In this document: piece after piece, positions 61,501 to 64,000 of the stretch | Layout: each line of letters begins with the position of its first letter | Numbering within the stretch: position 1 is the stretch's first letter | Notes under the pieces: model-generated | The model's database searches: none | What the model was told of the DNA's origin: nothing | The model's input: the letters and a program-made list of their open reading frames with translations, nothing else | Position numbers and translations under genes: made by a program | DNA from: Mycolicibacterium austroafricanum | GTDB taxonomy: Bacteria; Actinomycetota; Actinomycetes; Mycobacteriales; Mycobacteriaceae | DNA: 64,000 bases | Direction of reading: 5' to 3' | Assembly (NCBI RefSeq): GCF_902705885.1 | Contig: NZ_CACSIP010000045.1 | Coordinates: forward strand, 62,001 to 126,000

Positions 61501-62317
61501 AAGCCCGGAAAGCCCTGACGAATCGGTTGATTCGACGAACCCGGCCACCCCGATGGTGCGCTTCGAGGACGTGGTCAAGCGATTCGGCGACAAAACCGTC
61601 CTGGACGGGATGAACTTCTCGGTCGCCCCCGGTGAGCGGGTCACGTTGATCGGGCCGTCCGGCTCGGGCAAGACGACGATCCTGCGGCTGTTGATGACAC
61701 TGGAACGGGTCAGCGACGGCGTGATCTGGATCGACGGTGAGCCGTTGACGCACGAGCGGCGCGGTGATCGCCTGGTGCCCGCGTCGGACAAGCATCTGCG
61801 CAAGGTCTGTCGCCGGATCGGCATGGTGTTCCAGCAGTTCAACCTGTTCCCGAACATGACGGTGATCGAGAACCTCATGGAGGCACCGGTATCGGTGCTC
61901 GGCCTCTCCAAAGAGCAGGCCCGCACCCGAGGCACCGAACTGCTGGACAAGGTCGGTCTGAACGCCTTCGTCGACGCGCACCCCACGACGCTGTCGGGCG
62001 GGCAGCAGCAGCGCGTCGCGATCGCGCGGGCGCTGGCGATGGAACCCGACATCCTGCTGCTCGACGAGGTCACCTCGGCGCTGGACCCCGAACTGGTCGT
62101 CGACGTGCTCGGCGTGCTGCGCGACATCGCCGAGACCACCGACATCACCATGCTGATCGTCACCCACGAGATGCACTTCGCCCGCGATGTCTCCGACCGG
62201 GTGCTGATGTTCGACGACGGCGTCATCATCGAGGACGGTCCACCGTCGAAGATCTTCAACGCCCCCGAACACGAGCGCACCCGCACCTTCCTCAAGGCGG
62301 TTCTCGAAGACCGGTGA
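61490..62317 (+). CDS. Polar amino acid ABC transporter ATP-binding protein (EhuA-like)
   Basis: This 275-residue ATPase has the full set of ABC motifs: Walker A GPSGSGKTT at 55-63, Q-loop VFQQFNLFP near 112, signature LSGGQQQR near 167, Walker B ILLLDEVTSALDPE near 188 and the H-loop in VTHEMHF near 223. It energises the two permeases and the binding protein upstream. The TTG at 61490 overlaps the permease 2 stop; an alternative ATG at 61553 would lose 21 non-conserved residues. The operon ends here. Confidence 0.92.
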   Translation: MPARSPESPDESVDSTNPATPMVRFEDVVKRFGDKTVLDGMNFSVAPGERVTLIGPSGSGKTTILRLLMTLERVSDGVIWIDGEPLTHERRGDRLVPASDKHLRKVCRRIGMVFQQFNLFPNMTVIENLMEAPVSVLGLSKEQARTRGTELLDKVGLNAFVDAHPTTLSGGQQQRVAIARALAMEPDILLLDEVTSALDPELVVDVLGVLRDIAETTDITMLIVTHEMHFARDVSDRVLMFDDGVIIEDGPPSKIFNAPEHERTRTFLKAVLEDR

Positions 62318-62351
62318 GGTCGTGACCGAGGCCGTTGCCTAGATTGGCGGG

Positions 62352-62774
62352 ATGCGCAGGTTCCCACTTCGTGCCGTCGGGGCCGCGGTCGCGGGTCTGG
62401 CACTGCTGTCCGGCTGCTCATCTGACACCGAGCCGGCGGAGACGTCGACTGCGACCCCGTCGTCCTCGGCGGCCGCCGCCCCGGTCGCGCCCGGCGAGGT
62501 CGGCGTGTCCCCCGGCGGCGTGACGACCGCAGTCGGTGCACCGGCAGAGTCCACCGAGGACGACTACTTCCAGGCATGCCTGGCCGCACGGACGTGGATG
62601 GACGAGCAGGGCGGCGACCCCAAAACCCAGATCGAGCCGTTTCTCGAGACGCTGCAGCAGGAGGACTCGTCCGGCCCCGCGACGTTCGACAGCCGCTGGT
62701 CGGAGTTGACGCCCGGCCAGCAGTCCGCGGTCATCGTCGCGGTCGAGGCCGCCGCCGACGCGCTCTGCGGGTAG
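62352..62774 (+). CDS. lpqV: Lipoprotein LpqV-like
   Basis: This 140-residue lipoprotein has a signal peptide with lipobox LLSGC (Cys22), an Ala/Ser/Thr/Pro-rich linker (about 25-75), and a small helical domain with two further Cys (FQACLAARTWMDEQGG near 74 and ALCG at the C-terminus). Its length and layout match mycobacterial LpqV (Rv1064c), of unknown function. The ATG at 62352 starts MRRFPLRAVG. It lies 34 bp after the ABC operon, may be a separate unit, and converges on the ArsR gene 4 bp later. Confidence 0.85.
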   Translation: MRRFPLRAVGAAVAGLALLSGCSSDTEPAETSTATPSSSAAAAPVAPGEVGVSPGGVTTAVGAPAESTEDDYFQACLAARTWMDEQGGDPKTQIEPFLETLQQEDSSGPATFDSRWSELTPGQQSAVIVAVEAAADALCG

Positions 62775-62778
62775 CCGC

Positions 62779-63606
62779 CTACCGGGCCGGCGCCGTCTCC
62801 AGCTCGAGCTCGCTCTTCAGATCGGAGAGCTTGGACGGCCATCCACCCGAAACAAGCTCGCGCACAACGCTTCCCGGCGGGAAGCCACTGTGGATGACGG
62901 TCAGTTTGACGCGACCGTCGTCGACGGGCTCGATGTCGAACGACACCCTGGACCGGGGTTCGGCGGCCGCGCGGTCGATGACGTCCCCGGACAGGCCCAG
63001 CGCGGTCAGGTCACGCGTGAAGGTGTGGAAGGTGAACGCCAGCCGACGGTAGGGGTCGGCCTCGAGGATCACCTGTTCGGGGTCGGAGATGTTCAGATCG
63101 CCGTCGCGCCAGCTGTAGGTCGATCCGACCTTCCAGTCCGACACCAACGTGTGCCCCATGTACCGCTCCGAGAATGCCGGGTCGGTGACGGCCTGCCAGA
63201 GTCGCTCCGGCGTGGTCCGGATGTAAGTGGTGTAGACGAAGTCATTGTTGTTGGCGTCATTGTTGTTGTCGCCCATGGGATCCTGCTCCAATACAGTCTT
63301 GAGGTCGGCGAGCGTCTGTGCCCGCACACGGTCGTAGTGGTTGATCCAGCGGTCGGCGATGGCGTTGATCGGTTCGGCGTTGAGGTAGTGCAATTTCTCC
63401 CGGCCGCGCCACACGATGCTGACGAGGTTGGCGTCCTCGAGCACCTTGAGATGCTTGCTCACCGATTGGCGGGCCATGTCCAGCCCGGCGCACAGTTCTC
63501 TCAGGCTCTGCCCGGTGCGGGCGTTCAAGCTGTCGAGAAGGCGCCGTCGACTGGGGTCGGCGAGCGCCTTGAACACCTCATCCATGCCTGTAGTTTTCTC
63601 TCCCAC
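62779..63606 (-). CDS. ArsR-type regulator fused to an AHSA1/SRPBCC domain
   Basis: This 275-residue fusion has an N-terminal ArsR winged helix (about 8-100; ARTGQSLRELCAGLDMARQSVSKHLKVLE with recognition helix near 48) and a C-terminal AHSA1-type START domain (about 120-275, with TTPERLWQAVTDP). The two are joined by an Asn-rich linker, GDNNNDANNNDF, built from a duplicated run. The combination suggests the START pocket senses a small hydrophobic ligand and controls DNA binding. No metal-binding cysteines of classic ArsR sensors are visible. Start: GTG 63606 or ATG 63585. Inverted repeats upstream fit autoregulation. Confidence 0.87.
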   Translation of the reverse strand: MGEKTTGMDEVFKALADPSRRRLLDSLNARTGQSLRELCAGLDMARQSVSKHLKVLEDANLVSIVWRGREKLHYLNAEPINAIADRWINHYDRVRAQTLADLKTVLEQDPMGDNNNDANNNDFVYTTYIRTTPERLWQAVTDPAFSERYMGHTLVSDWKVGSTYSWRDGDLNISDPEQVILEADPYRRLAFTFHTFTRDLTALGLSGDVIDRAAAEPRSRVSFDIEPVDDGRVKLTVIHSGFPPGSVVRELVSGGWPSKLSDLKSELELETAPAR

Positions 63607-63608
63607 AT

Positions 63609-63658
63609 ATGCAGCCTGGCGGCTACGTATGACACGTTATGCAGCTCAAAGGCTGCAT
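63609..63658. promoter_or_regulatory. ArsR-type operator upstream of the ArsR-SRPBCC gene
   Basis: ATGCAGC occurs at 63609-63615 and 63639-63645, and its complement GCTGCAT at 63652-63658. The last two form a dyad with a 6-base spacer. The array lies right upstream of the ArsR start and about 40 bp before the divergent patatin gene, so it may control both. Confidence 0.55.
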
Positions 63659-63694
63659 GTCAAGAGTGGCCGCCGAAGTAGCAGAATGGGGACC

Positions 63695-64000
63695 ATGCGG
63701 GTGGCACTGGCGCTGGGCAGTGGTGGGGCGCGCGGTTACGCGCACATCGGCGTGATCAACGAACTCCACGAACGCGGCCACGAGATCGTCGGCATCGCCG
63801 GGTCCTCGATGGGGGCGTTGGTCGGCGGGCTCGAAGCTGCCGGCAAACTCGACGAATACGCCTTGTGGGCAAGCTCTTTGACGCAGCGTGCGGTACTGCG
63901 CCTGCTCGATCCGTCGATCACCTCGGCGGGGGTACTGCGTGCCGAGAAGATCCTCGAGGCGGTACGCGAGATCCTCGGCGAGGTCACCATCGAGGAACTG
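63695..64000 (+). CDS. Patatin-like phospholipase, N-terminal part (window ends)
   Basis: Only the first 102 codons are in the window. They show the patatin oxyanion loop GSGGARGYAH (8-17) and the nucleophile elbow GSSMG with Ser38 (36-40), so the enzyme is a serine lipase/phospholipase of the RssA/YchK-like group. The catalytic Asp lies beyond the edge. The ATG at 63695 follows GGGGACC. It corresponds to Rv1063c in the M. tuberculosis order, directly after lpqV there. It is divergent from the ArsR fusion gene. Confidence 0.9.
   Translation, partial: MRVALALGSGGARGYAHIGVINELHERGHEIVGIAGSSMGALVGGLEAAGKLDEYALWASSLTQRAVLRLLDPSITSAGVLRAEKILEAVREILGEVTIEEL

Overview
The window is high-GC actinobacterial DNA from a Mycobacterium/Mycolicibacterium-type chromosome. 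It has GTG and TTG starts, many leaderless -10 boxes close to start codons, and mycothiol (mca), mycobacterial lipoproteins (lpqV), proline-rich antigen (pra) and desA2 genes. From memory of the M. tuberculosis gene order, the backbone runs colinear with Rv1111c down to Rv1063c, reverse-complemented. It reads: ispH, lipid-droplet protein, xseAB, 3beta-HSD, AI-2E-type permease, DUF4245, glpX, fum, phoH2, desA2, glyA, coaA, cis-prenyltransferase, hemolysin III, thioredoxin-domain protein, mca, DUF4307, greA, metB, pra, cbs, lipU, SGNH hydrolase, fadA3-like thiolase, DUF559, BI-1, echA9, echA8, Rv1069c-like, lpqV and a patatin cut off by the right edge.

Several blocks interrupt that backbone. 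(1) A class B penicillin-binding lipoprotein sits just downstream of ispH. (2) 6.2-12.4 kb is a sulfatase locus: two divergent sulfatases with different active-site motifs (CxPxR and CxAxR), a HAD hydrolase and a formylglycine-generating enzyme. A START-type protein and a pair of SDR oxidoreductases follow. (3) 26.3-28.8 kb holds two paralogous small four-helix membrane proteins and an unrecognised membrane protein. (4) 36.0-43.8 kb is a glycerol catabolic island between greA and metB: glpK1-iclR diverging from glpF-glpK2-glpD-glpX2, with two operator-like palindromes between the divergent units. (5) 46.1-48.2 kb has two RDD proteins flanking a Pro/Gly-rich membrane protein. (6) 59.2-62.3 kb is a complete polar amino acid or ectoine-type ABC importer operon.

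Regulatory signals can be read directly. Two sites match the KstR cholesterol-regulator consensus (TnnAACnnGTTnnA as I recall it), one before the 3beta-HSD gene and one before the SDR pair. The greA leader can form two mutually exclusive hairpins. A 45-codon ORF overlaps phoH2 in the position of the phoAT antitoxin. Intergenic hairpin repeats recur: a nearly identical 63-bp pair at 22.5 and 27.4 kb, a pair bracketing the DUF559 gene, and a pair sharing a GTCAC-N7-GTGAC core.

Functionally the window combines isoprenoid synthesis (ispH, cis-prenyltransferase), sterol and fatty acid handling (3beta-HSD, SDRs, KSI-like protein, thiolase, echA8/9, acyl-CoA dehydrogenase, desA2), glycerol to fructose-6-phosphate carbon flow (glpFKD plus glpX), sulfur amino acids (metB, cbs) and sulfate-ester scavenging. 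I see no rRNA or tRNA genes, CRISPR array, insertion sequence or prophage. Synteny and family names come from memory of these families, not from a search.
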